This document shows, piece after piece, positions 1-8,500 of a DNA stretch of 13,956 nt. Source of the DNA: Isohypsibius dastychi (Eukaryota > Tardigrada > Eutardigrada > Parachela > Isohypsibiidae); contig JAQIWT010000909.1 of the NCBI GenBank assembly GCA_034696485.1, positions 1 through 13,956 of the forward strand, read 5' to 3'. The translations under genes were made by a program, and so were the position numbers. Under the pieces are notes generated by a model. The model saw only the letters and a list, made by a program, of their open reading frames with translations. It was not told where the DNA came from and made no database searches. Position 1 is the first letter of the stretch. Each line of letters begins with the position of its first letter.

Positions 1-1607
1 TTCAAATTACTCAAATGAATTAAACCTGAGGGTCGACGCATTTGCTGGCGTCGAAACAGTGATGGAATTCGGAGGGGCTAGGAGTAGGGTGGCAAGGGGT
101 GGGCCGACTGACAAGAAATCGCATACGTTTATCTTGGTGATATCTTGTTACAGAAAAATAAAAGAAACTTCGAAAAATTGAAAAATTGAAATGAATCAAA
201 TTTAAAAATTATTCAAATTCTGAAATTTTCGGAAATCATATCAGCATGTGTTTTCGTTGTGCCTCGTTCTTTAGTCTACAGAATTGAACAACGCCACAAG
301 CCCTGAGACGGGATGTTTGCTACAATCATCACTGCTGGTCAATCAGTTTCTCGCAAGTTTCTGTTACTGGAATCTTTACCCATACTTCCAGCTGTCCGGC
401 TACATAGAGGGTTGTGTCCGGTAGATTGTAATTGTAACTGGTGCAAACTGTTTCGTGAGATAAAATTTGAATTCTGATGAATTACTTCGTACAAATACCA
501 CATACTGTGATGATTGTTCGTGTAGCAGAAAGCTGAGCTACGAACGCATTACGTTTAAAGCATGGGCTCGCATATCAAATGCTGTGAACGACTGGAATCG
601 CAAGACCAAAAATATTTTCTACACTGTGACAAAAATAATTGTGTCAAAAAAGAGTATAACAAGATGGCATTCTAAACAGACTTGATCACCGAGTTGTATC
701 ATTGAAAACTATCACGGTTATAAGGCATGTTATTTGTCCTGATGCGGCGCGTAACCGTGACTGCACTTAGCACTATTATTGACCAATCAACACCTCGCTG
801 TTGCGTTTCTTTATTATTATGCAGTCAGTGAAATGTCTCGAACAAAAAAAGGTGCTTTCCGGCCTTAGCGGATTTCGACCCCTTGGGGGGTTGAGCTTGC
901 AAGTCTACCGAGAAAGAAATAATAGTTTTTTAACAGTAATCGGCCTTGGTTTGAAAAAACATTCGTATCCATATCAACACATTTCAAATAACCGGCCGAG
1001 TGGAAACGTACTAGAACCTAATAATTCTTGCAACCACCACACAAGCTCGTCAACAAAAATCACAACCGCGTCGAGTTTCTGTTTAGATTGGCCTTTGTTT
1101 CTTGCCAGTCGCAAATTAAGAAAATCGAAGGCTTGACTATTTTAAACTGCAGTTATCTCCAGAATAGGGAACATCGCGTTTTTAACTCACCGACGGCTTG
1201 TCCTTTCTAGCGCATTATTCGTTTTGCTAACTGATTTTATGTGGATCAGTTCAGGACGGGTTACAACAGTTAAAATTCTATTCAGTGAAGTTTTAAAATT
1301 CATTTATGAGTTCGTACATGATTTGTGTATGCTCATCTGGACTGCATAAACGAAAATTTTTCCAGAATGCCAAACGAGTTTTGAAAAATGACTGTCCAAA
1401 CAACCATTTGATCATTGTGTTTTAGTTCAGGGAGACCTCACACTGCATGTAGCTACAGTCTCGCGAAGAGATCAAAAAAATCTAAAGTTTCAAACGGCGA
1501 TTGTTACCCTTTGATTGTCAAGCTTTTTCACAGAATATGTACCGTTATTTCAAAGCTTTCTATTTGTCGTGGCTTTCGAGAGAAAACTGAAAATATCGAT
1601 ATTAGTG
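1..1607. other. Noncoding or unrecognised 5' stretch
   Basis: I recognise no gene, RNA gene or complete mobile element here. Open frames at 467-685, 801-1136 and 1415-1618 (+) have low-complexity or irregular composition and resemble no family I know. The sequence is AT-rich with short A- and T-runs. A short GTCCGGCTAC string at about 393-402 recurs at about 1787-1796 and, in a related form, beside the palindromes near 2717 and 5153. It may mark an uncharacterised dispersed repeat. One weak candidate exon on the - strand (329-451) is listed separately. Confidence 0.5.
329..451 (-). CDS. Possible 3'-terminal exon of an unknown gene (weak)
   Basis: On the - strand a frame runs about 40 codons and ends at a TGA at 329-331. 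It begins just after an AG dinucleotide that could be a splice acceptor (…CTCACGAAACAG). The peptide has a natural-looking composition, with two cysteines, a stretch reading TTLYVAGQLEVWVKIPVTET and a short charged tail. I recognise no family and can find no matching upstream exon further right on the - strand, and the pyrimidine tract is weak. It could equally be a chance open frame. Confidence 0.15.
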   Translation of the reverse strand, partial: TVCTSYNYNLPDTTLYVAGQLEVWVKIPVTETCEKLIDQQ

Positions 1608-1742
1608 CACCAAATTGACCAGTTCTGCATCAAATTTGTCAGTAAAACAAGACTGACAAATTTGATGAAGTCTGTTCTGTTCATCAAATTTGTCAGTCAT
1701 GTCTGGCTGACAAATTTGATGAAGACTGGATAAATTTGATGC
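1608..1742. repeat. Cluster 1 of alternating CATCAAATTTGTCAG motif
   Basis: The 15-bp motif CATCAAATTTGTCAG occurs exactly at 1628-1642 and 1682-1696. Its exact reverse complement occurs at 1653-1667 and 1707-1721, and a degraded copy (TAAATTTGATGC) at about 1731-1742. Sense and antisense copies alternate, so each pair can form a 15-bp stem with a loop of about 10 nt. A second cluster of the same motif starts at 2609. The arrangement fits the terminal or subterminal repeats of a nonautonomous DNA element, but the family is unknown. Confidence 0.8.
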
Positions 1743-2608
1743 AAATGGACAGATTCGATACAGACTGATCAGAAACGGCGCAGAGTGTCCGGCTACTTTA
1801 ATAAATCCTGTCTGTGGTGCAATATCGAAACTGACCGATCTCTCGTGGCCGATACGACTGAGGCCACGCTAACAAGGTGACGTTTGGTCACTCCTCTGAT
1901 AGAACAAAGAGGATTTCATCAGATGTCTTAATTGGCTATTAATGGTCATTCATTCTCCCCTTCCTGCTAGTTTAACTTCAGCTGATGCATTCTTATTCGT
2001 GTCTTACAGTTAATAGATAGAAATTTTGGATTCTCTCCCGTTTTTTGAACTGATTCCAGTACAAATGGATACACGAAGTTCCTATTTGAGTCTGTTTTTT
2101 CTTGCGCAATCATCGAGAATGAATCAATCGCATGGACACCCGCTTATAAATCCATGTGCGATGCACTCTTGTTGACTATTTTTATCGCTTAAGTTTTATG
2201 TTATGTATTGGTTGAAGTTCATCAACGCATTTTCTGTTTCTGGAAATACTGAGAATACTATTGAGCGCCCCATAACTATAAACTCACAAGAACAAGTAGA
2301 CTTCCACTAGATTTCAACAGAAATCATAGACTGCCAGGTGAACAAATCTTCTAAGTTTTGAGATTGAATCCGAAATATCAAGTTGATGATGAAGTTTGGA
2401 TTCATGTTGCTGATCTCTATAAAACAACCGCGAAATAATCAAACTGAAACTGTGTCGTGATTTTTAGGGGAATTGAATTCTTAGCTGATTTTGTGTGCTT
2501 ATTTGCCGCAGATCTGCTCAGGCGCTCATTTACTTAATTTCCCTACAGCAGGCTGTCCACAGTGCCTCAAATTAATTCGCTCTGTATCAACTCTGTCTGG
2601 CCTCTCTG
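1743..2608. other. Unique stretch between the two motif clusters
   Basis: About 870 bp with no recognisable coding sequence on either strand. Two small inverted repeats are visible: CGTGGCC (1844-1850) paired with GGCCACG (1862-1868), and GTGAC-GTTTG-GTCAC at 1877-1891. If the flanking CATCAAATTTGTCAG clusters are the ends of one element, this is its body. It shows no transposase remnant that I can identify. Confidence 0.4.
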
Positions 2609-2719
2609 CATCAAATTTGTCAGTCCAGCATCAAATTTGGCAGACAGATTTGATGTAAGGCAAATATGCATCAAATTTGTCAGACAGATTTGATGCAGAT
2701 CAAGCATCAAATTTGACGG
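2609..2719. repeat. Cluster 2 of CATCAAATTTGTCAG motif
   Basis: Exact copies of CATCAAATTTGTCAG lie at 2609-2623 and 2669-2683. Variants are CATCAAATTTGGCAG (2629-2643) and CATCAAATTTGACGG (2705-2719), and the diverged reverse complement CAGACAGATTTGATG occurs at 2641-2655 and 2681-2695. Some copies share a few bases, forming tight inverted pairs. This is the same family as the cluster at 1608-1742. Its right edge runs directly into the palindrome region that starts at 2720. Confidence 0.8.
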
Positions 2720-2733
2720 CTACACTCGCCGAG

Positions 2734-2823
2734 TCATGGTTTTTGCCCGGCGAGAAACATGATTTTTCAAAGGAGCCGCCGTCATGTTCTGTGCCGGAGT
2801 GAGTCTCCGGCACAGAAACATGA
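2734..2823. repeat. Left palindromic repeat pair
   Basis: Two imperfect palindromes lie side by side. The first (2734-2762) starts TCATGGTTTT, has GCCCGGCG at its centre and ends GAAACATGA. The second (2782-2823) has arms TCATGTTCTGTGCCGGAG and CTCCGGCACAGAAACATGA round a loop of a few bases. Both are built from the theme TCATGTTTC…GCCGG. The 29-bp first palindrome recurs with 3 substitutions at 5096-5124, on the other side of the mariner-like element. A degraded half-copy (GCGAGAAACATAG) is seen at about 2982-2994. Confidence 0.75.
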
Positions 2824-3023
2824 TAGTTACTTTTTTGGATGGTGCTCGTTTCTGAATGAATATTTCAGTGAACTAGAAACACAGTACCATGTCGGACGTG
2901 CAAGTAAACTTAATGTAATCATAGCCTGTTGAATAATTCTTGATTTGCAACCAAAAACGACGTTTTTCCTTAAATGAGCCCTGCGAGAAACATAGTTTGC
3001 TGCTTTCAGCTGTTCAATATAGG

Positions 3024-3032
3024 TTAGTTTGT
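3024..3032 (+). repeat. 9-bp direct repeat TTAGTTTGT left of the transposon
   Basis: TTAGTTTGT occurs here and again at 4971-4979, just outside the two ends of the mariner-like element. The left copy is 8 bp from the TA next to the terminal inverted repeat and the right copy is 2 bp away. It could be a relic of a target duplication or chance. The TA dinucleotides adjoining the inverted repeats are the better-supported target duplication. Confidence 0.4.
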
Positions 3033-3203
3033 AAAAAATATACCGGGTTGTCCACTATTTCTGACCACACTTTTGTCTCCGTTCCTGATCTAAACATCTG
3101 AGATAGACTCCTCACGGATGCCCGTTAATCGATATAGAATTCAATTCTCTATCGAACTAACTATACCACAAAAATTCAAAAGCATTTCTCAATTTTTGAG
3201 AAA

Positions 3204-4208
3204 ATGCTTTCACCACATGGAAGAAAACTGATGGTGTCTTTTAAATATCGAGGTAAAACCGATACTGAAATCTGCCATCCTACCCGAATTTTTGATTCAG
3301 GCTGGGTGGTATGTCGTGTTACATGGGATCCGACAAATTTTCTGAAGAAAAGTGCAAAACGTGGCCAGATATCTAAGGTTGACGGGCACCAGAAAAAACG
3401 GATCGTCAACAGGCTGGCTGTTTGAAAAAATATCTGGACGACAAGGCGAGCCACTAAGTCCGAAGAACAGAGCAGAAACACAGTCAGAAGGATACTGGAG
3501 ACGAAATAAATATTTGTCTACATGAGAAGCAAACGCAATCTCATTACGAGAGCAAATGCCAAGAGCCAAAAACTTTTCTATAGAAGATCTCGGATGACAT
3601 TCTGAACCCACGATTTGAAGAATATGGTATTGTTAGATAAATGTTCTGTTGTTGTGAGGGAGCAGTTAAACCATTAAACTGAAAGGTTCTATGAGAAGAG
3701 TTTTGATGTGATATAAAATTCATGAATATTTGATGATTTCCCAAAGTCACCCTTGCGCGCAATGGTTTTTGCGGCCACGTAATTTGTCACTTTGGGATTG
3801 CGTTGCTGGTGTTCCCTTAAACTATCAAATGTGTTTCGATTGCCACTTAATCGGTAGCCAGAAAAACAGCGAACAATTTGTTATGTATTTTCTATCGAAT
3901 TTTGAATTTCTCAGCTGTTACACTTCATAAAACCACAAAAATTTACCGAAAACTGCCATTTTTGGTTTTTGCTCATTTTCTCCAACGTTGAGACAGGTTC
4001 TTACTTCAAACAAATTGCGACTTGAAAAGCAGTCTTTAAGGTACGCGTTGGTATCAAAATAATGGAGAACTGATTATTCACTCAGTAGCTGTTTGTTGTC
4101 ACGGAAACTTTGCCAAACCAGGAAAAATGCCAAAAAGAGACCGAGCTTTTTGACTGGCCCACAGATTCACAGCTCCCCCTTGGACATGATCTGCATTATA
4201 AAACTAAC
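3204..4208 (+). pseudogene. Tc1/mariner-family transposase pseudogene
   Basis: One + strand frame carries recognisable pieces of a DDE transposase in the right order. An N-terminal helix-turn-helix-like segment has KTDTEIC (3255-3275). A second DNA-binding part has NTVRRIL (3477-3497) and RSKRNLITRANAK just after it. MVLLDKCSVVVREQLNH (3624-3674) resembles the block holding the first catalytic Asp, with D at 3636-3638. AMVFAAT (3759-3779) resembles VMVWAA, and LFTQ followed by a stop (4074-4088) sits where the second Asp is expected. DWPTDS (4152-4169) resembles the WPxxSPDLNP block. At least six stop codons interrupt the frame, including those at 3426, 3780, 4071 and 4086. The gap between AMVFAAT and NVETG (3984) is about 150 bp longer than usual, suggesting a small insertion. 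Motifs were recognised by eye and the family assignment is an inference. The distal C-terminal part is missing or unrecognisable. Confidence 0.65.
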
Positions 4209-4222
4209 TCATTCAATACTTA

Positions 4223-4854
4223 CCAGTAAAAGTCTTGAGCTGGCGCCCTGTGTTAAAAACTCTTGAGTTGGCGCCCTGATGATTCGTTTCCGAATCATTT
4301 CACAAATATGAATGAGGTATCGTTTTGAAGCCCGGAAAATTCTCTACAAACCAGACGTTATTTCGATCGAATCGACCAATATGCAAATGAAGAATCAGCG
4401 ATTGAAATCAACTGGCTGATTTGCATTGATAGGGAGGCGCGCCGCTTACCGCACCTTCTAGAACCCGCTGTCTTACAATCAAGTCATATTTAACCAGAAC
4501 TAGCAAATTTCGACTTCATTTCTTCTTCTGCAAGAAAAAGCCAGACGTGGAAAGAAAGTCGAAATTGAAACTGAGCCATTTCAGAACATTTTTGCTACAA
4601 GCCAAACAGCGGGTTCTAGAAGGTGCGGTAAGCGGCGCGCCTCCCTATCAATGCAAATCAGCCAGTTGATTTCAATCGCTGATTCTTCATTTGCATATTG
4701 GTCGATTCGATCGAAATAACGTCTGGTTTGTAGAGAATTTTCCGGGCTTCAAACCGATACCTTATTCATATTTGTGAAAGGATTCGGAAACGAAGCGTCA
4801 GGGCGCCAACTCAAGAGTTTTTAACACAGGGCGTCAGCTCAAGAGTTTTACTGG
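4223..4854. mobile_element. Fold-back MITE nested in the mariner-like element
   Basis: Two 249-bp arms (4223-4471 and 4606-4854) are inverted copies of each other with about 7 mismatches by eye (~97% identity). The inner ~130 bp of each arm are identical. The loop is 134 bp (4472-4605) and has its own stem, AATTTCGACTT (4506-4516) with AAGTCGAAATT (4556-4566). The ends read CCAGTAAAA and TTTTACTGG and are flanked by TA (4221-4222 and 4855-4856). Each arm carries two near-copies of CTTGAGYTGGCGCCCTG, close to its tip. There is no open frame of note, so it is nonautonomous. TA flanks suggest mobilisation by a Tc1/mariner-type transposase, not necessarily the one encoded around it. Confidence 0.85.
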
Positions 4855-4970
4855 TAGTAGAGAAATGAATTCTCTATCGATTGTGATAAAAACCACGAGT
4901 TTTGGAGCAGAAGGGGGCGAGGTGCACTACCCCATAGTTTGTGGTCAAAAATAGTGGACAACCCGGTAAA

Positions 4971-4979
4971 TTAGTTTGT
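4971..4979 (+). repeat. 9-bp direct repeat TTAGTTTGT right of the transposon
   Basis: Second copy of the 9-bp string at 3024-3032, starting 2 bp beyond the TA that adjoins the right terminal inverted repeat. See the left copy for interpretation. Confidence 0.4.
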
Positions 4980-5078
4980 TCATACTGTATTTTTCAATGC
5001 GTCTTACAGATAATGAATGATATGTATTTTCAGAGTTTTTGAGCGGTTAGAAAGGTTTCGTTCGATTTAAAAGTGAGA

Positions 5079-5160
5079 TCATGTTTCTCGCCGGATCATG
5101 GTTTTCGCCCGGCGGGAAACGTGATTCATTGCATCATGGAATCATGTTTCTGGCCGGCTA
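5079..5160. repeat. Right palindromic repeat cluster
   Basis: This cluster contains TCATGTTTCTCGCCGG (5079-5094), a 29-bp imperfect palindrome (5096-5124; TCATGGTTTT…GCCCGGCG…GTGA) and AATCATGTTTCTGGCCGG (about 5140-5157). The palindrome at 5096-5124 differs from that at 2734-2762 at only 3 of 29 positions and lies in the same orientation. GGCTACAC with a GC-rich continuation also appears next to both clusters (about 2719 and 5156). Confidence 0.75.
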
Positions 5161-5520
5161 CACGCGACCGAGCAAAATCGAAAACTTTTTCTGTGTCTAG
5201 TGACTATATCCGTGGGGGGGGGGGGGTAGATTGCGGTCCTGACTGACCCTACGCCGTTGAACCAAATCAGCTGTTTGCATTTGTTTTGGTTTAGCGATTC
5301 ACTTTCAACTTTCGAAAATTCTTGCTTGAAGATGCCGAATGTCGATTGTCCTAATCGGATCAGATCGCACTCTCGCGATAACCAGTTGAAATTTCATTCG
5401 CTGCAAATCGGTGTTGCCCAGACTGTTTGCCACGCGTATTCGTCAGATTTCTGAAAAGTTGTCGTTTTCGAGCTCTATTTTCTCACCATTGATTCTGGAG
5501 GTATTTTCTGAGGAAAATAA
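5161..5520 (+). promoter_or_regulatory. Upstream region of the urocanase gene
   Basis: About 360 bp separate the palindrome cluster from the urocanase start codon and presumably hold its 5' UTR and core promoter. I see no convincing TATA box or initiator. A run of 13 G lies at 5214-5226. In-frame stops (TGA and TAA in TTCTGAGGAAAATAA) lie just before the ATG at 5521, so the coding sequence does not extend upstream within this exon. An open frame at 5257-5454 shows no family resemblance and is probably chance. Confidence 0.35.
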
Positions 5521-8500
5521 ATGGCGGAGATGTTAGCATGCTTTCGACGGGGAATCCCACTTGATCCTTTACCAGAAGCGCGTCAGCCAGATGAATTCGC
5601 TCCTCATGCGCCTGCGAGAAATCCCAACCTGACTGCAGAAGAAAAAGAGGTCAGTCTTAAAAACAGTTTCTGGTGAAATCGGAAATTCGATTTATTCAAA
5701 AAATAAAATTGTTCGGTTTTCCAGAAGTTCGGATGATATCAGTTTCATACTTAGAATTTGCCAGTTAGTCTTAATTAAATCTACAGCGGAACGGAATGAG
5801 AGATGTTTTCTTCCCTTAATGAGACGGATTCATTCTGTTATGAGATTCCAAAAAAACATTAAAATTGTGGTCAAAAAATGTTAGTTGCCAGCCGATAATT
5901 TATTCTTTTTTTCTAATTTAATAATTATATTTGTCGTTTTTGTGTTGTAGCTCGCGTTGAAAAATGCGCTTCGATATTTTCCGTCAAAGTTTCACCATAT
6001 TCTTGCGCCGGAATTTGTGGACGAACTCCGGCGATATGGCCATATCTATATGTACCGTTTCATTCCCAGGATGAGAATGATGTTCGTGAAATTTAATTTT
6101 TTGAGGGAGTGTTCTGTGTCCAACTTTAATCTGTTTTTTTTCCAGGGCATATCACATTCGCGATTATCCCGCAAAATGCGAACAAGCTGCGGCTATTATG
6201 ATGATGATTATGAACAACTTGAATCCGGCCGTAGCTCAATTTCCGGAAGAACTGGTAATACTCTACATATCTATTTTATAACTTAGAAATATAATACAAA
6301 ACGTCCAAATACTGCAGTGATGCAATGTTAGAAGTAATTTGAATTTCGGAATATTCCGTGTTGAGGTACCCTGATGAATAAATTTTTCTTGATTTTGTGA
6401 AATCTCTCAAGTTTTTCAGCCAACTTTTTTTGTGAAAAAGTTCATGATAATGGTGATTATTTTATTTCTCATTTGATTTCAATTCGCCGCACTAATTCCA
6501 TAGTGTGAAAGTTTTGGTGGTTTATATGGATTTCATCGATCACATCTGCAAAATTTCAGTTGTTTTGGATTTGGTAACCATGAACTGCCCGCGGGAAATA
6601 CCTGATATTTATGGACACTGTACCATTTCTTAAGACAGAAATTTTCGGAGTTTATTTGCCTAGTTTTCGGCAATGAAAAATGTAAATTGGCAGAAAATTT
6701 GTGTTTTTCAGAAATTCCGTAGTATTTACCGCTAGTCCGAACGATTCACATCTCACCAAGGTGACAGTGGTCTCTCATGATTTTGTGTTTTTGAAAGGTC
6801 ACTTACGGCGGGAATGGACAAGTGTTCTCCAACTGGGCACAGTTTTGGTTGACGATGCAATATTTGAGTGATATGGATGAGAATCAAACGTTGGCCATGT
6901 ACTCGGGACATCCCATGGGACTGTTCCCTTCGCATCCTGATGCACCACGAGCTGTCATCACAAACGGAATGGTAAGAATTCTTCAGATCAGAAGACATAA
7001 AAGCCAACTTGTTGGATTTTCACTCCACATTATTCAGCTTAATAAACGAAATTCACCTGTTGAATCATCATCCAGAACCGGAACCACTCGCATTTCTTTG
7101 GCATATGTCCATTTTGTTGAACAGTTTTATCTGATTTTTAAACCGTTGTAATTATCGAGTGATATTTCATATGCAATATTTTTGTCCCCCCCTCCCCCCC
7201 CAAGGGGGGACCTACAATACCCTCGAATTTTCCTGACCGATTAGTCTCTTTTTTTTAAATATCTTTTACTGTGCAAAAATATCTTTTCGGGTCAACGGAG
7301 CCACATTTCCAAAGTGACGTCCACTCACCCACTCGACCACTCCCCCACCCATTCGCCCACTTACTCGCCCACTCACGGTCATGATTTCACTTCCGGTCAT
7401 GACTTTTTGGATTTTTTCAAAAAAATTTTTTTTCAATTTTTTTTTGAATTTTCTTTTCTTTTTCCAATTTTTCCTAAAAGGGGGGGGGGGGGACAGTATG
7501 CCAGGCCGCCTCAGCGTCCCGGGCATGCGCGGAAGCGCGGTGAAAGCCGCTTTTTGCGAGGAATATTTCTTGAGCTGTTTTTAGATATTTTTCCATACAG
7601 AATGTTCCCGTATTTTTCAGACTTTGTTCGTGTATTGGTATGTGCGCCTGAAATCTTTAAACTGGTTGGAGTTTGGTTGCTACAATGCGTCTCATATCTC
7701 CTCACTAACATAAGTGATATTTTGTTTATAAAAAAATTGTTTTCTTCGCTAATTTATTTTTATGTTCTTTTGTGATTTTGATTTGTTTCAGGTTATTCCA
7801 AATTATTCGTCCCGTGCTGATTATGACAGAATGTTTGCTCTGGGAGTGAGCATGTACGGACAAATGACTGCCGGCTCTTACTGCTACATTGGACCGCAAG
7901 GGATTGTCCACGGGACAACGGTGAGCAGAAATCATGACTAGCTGGGATGAAACTGGATTTATTAGAGTAATATAACATCTGAGCAACTCGAACTTGTTAA
8001 ATTGAGGAGCTGGTGCATTTACTGTATATAAGTCTGTTCAAAATAACAGTTTTGACTAGAAATAATGACGTGAAAGTTCGCAAATAAATTTTTGTATCTG
8101 ATTTATGCTTGAATTTACTAGTGACGATTAAATATATTAGTGAAAATGTCGAAACACCTAATTAGTACATTGCTAATTCTAAAATATTTCAGCCATGGTA
8201 GTACAGTACACACAATTACCTTAGGGACCCACCTCTGGTGACTAATTACGACTCACAGTCAGAGTATTCGGTATAGAATGTTTGTTGCCAGATTTTTGTC
8301 TTCCGTCGATTTTAATGCCTCATGGTTACCGAAAAAATCAGATAGAAATATGTGCGGCTATTTCCCAAAAATTTATTCTGATGGTGAAATTAGTGTATTG
8401 AAAAGCTAATCCCGTAATGTATAAAATCTTGTAGCTATGTGGTTCAATCCGCCGCCTGGCTCTTTGTTTATCATTTCTGCCACTTAAAATGTGGGCCTCG

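Larger units (their letters stand above)
3043..4966 (+). mobile_element. Degenerate Tc1/mariner-type DNA transposon
   Basis: The ends are 27-bp terminal inverted repeats at 3043-3069 and 4940-4966. They match at 26 of 27 positions, begin CCGGGTTGTCCACTATTT and are each flanked by TA (3041-3042 and 4967-4968), the usual Tc1/mariner target duplication. Subterminal palindromic sequence with CTCTATCGA is found near both ends (3129-3155 and 4859-4880). The + strand interior holds a broken transposase frame with several family motifs. The span is 1924 bp, but it contains a second element of 632 bp. Without that insert and its duplicated TA the length is about 1290 bp, typical of Tc1/mariner. Many in-frame stops show it cannot make an active transposase. 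Confidence 0.8.

Noticed and set aside
801-1136. 111-codon open frame as a gene
   Set aside because: No start context, domain or family resemblance; composition is rich in Ser/Asn/Thr typical of chance frames in AT-rich DNA, and there is no splice partner.
1628-1721. CRISPR-like array, because the 15-bp motif is repeated
   Set aside because: The copies alternate in orientation, spacers are irregular (about 10-15 bp), there are no cas genes, and the window is clearly eukaryotic.
3176-3611. Two overlapping - strand frames over the mariner interior
   Set aside because: They are antisense shadows of the transposase relic, which has ordered Tc1/mariner motifs on the + strand.
5257-5454. 65-codon open frame upstream of urocanase
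   Set aside because: No family resemblance, unrelated frame to exon 1 and stop before the urocanase ATG; most likely chance.
7314-7775. 153-codon open frame across intron 4
   Set aside because: It is made of the tandem C-rich repeat and T-runs (HSPTHSPTYSPTH, poly-Phe) and lies wholly inside a well-supported urocanase intron.
8442-8456. tRNA B-box-like string GGTTCAATCC
   Set aside because: No matching A-box, anticodon stem or acceptor stem can be folded around it.
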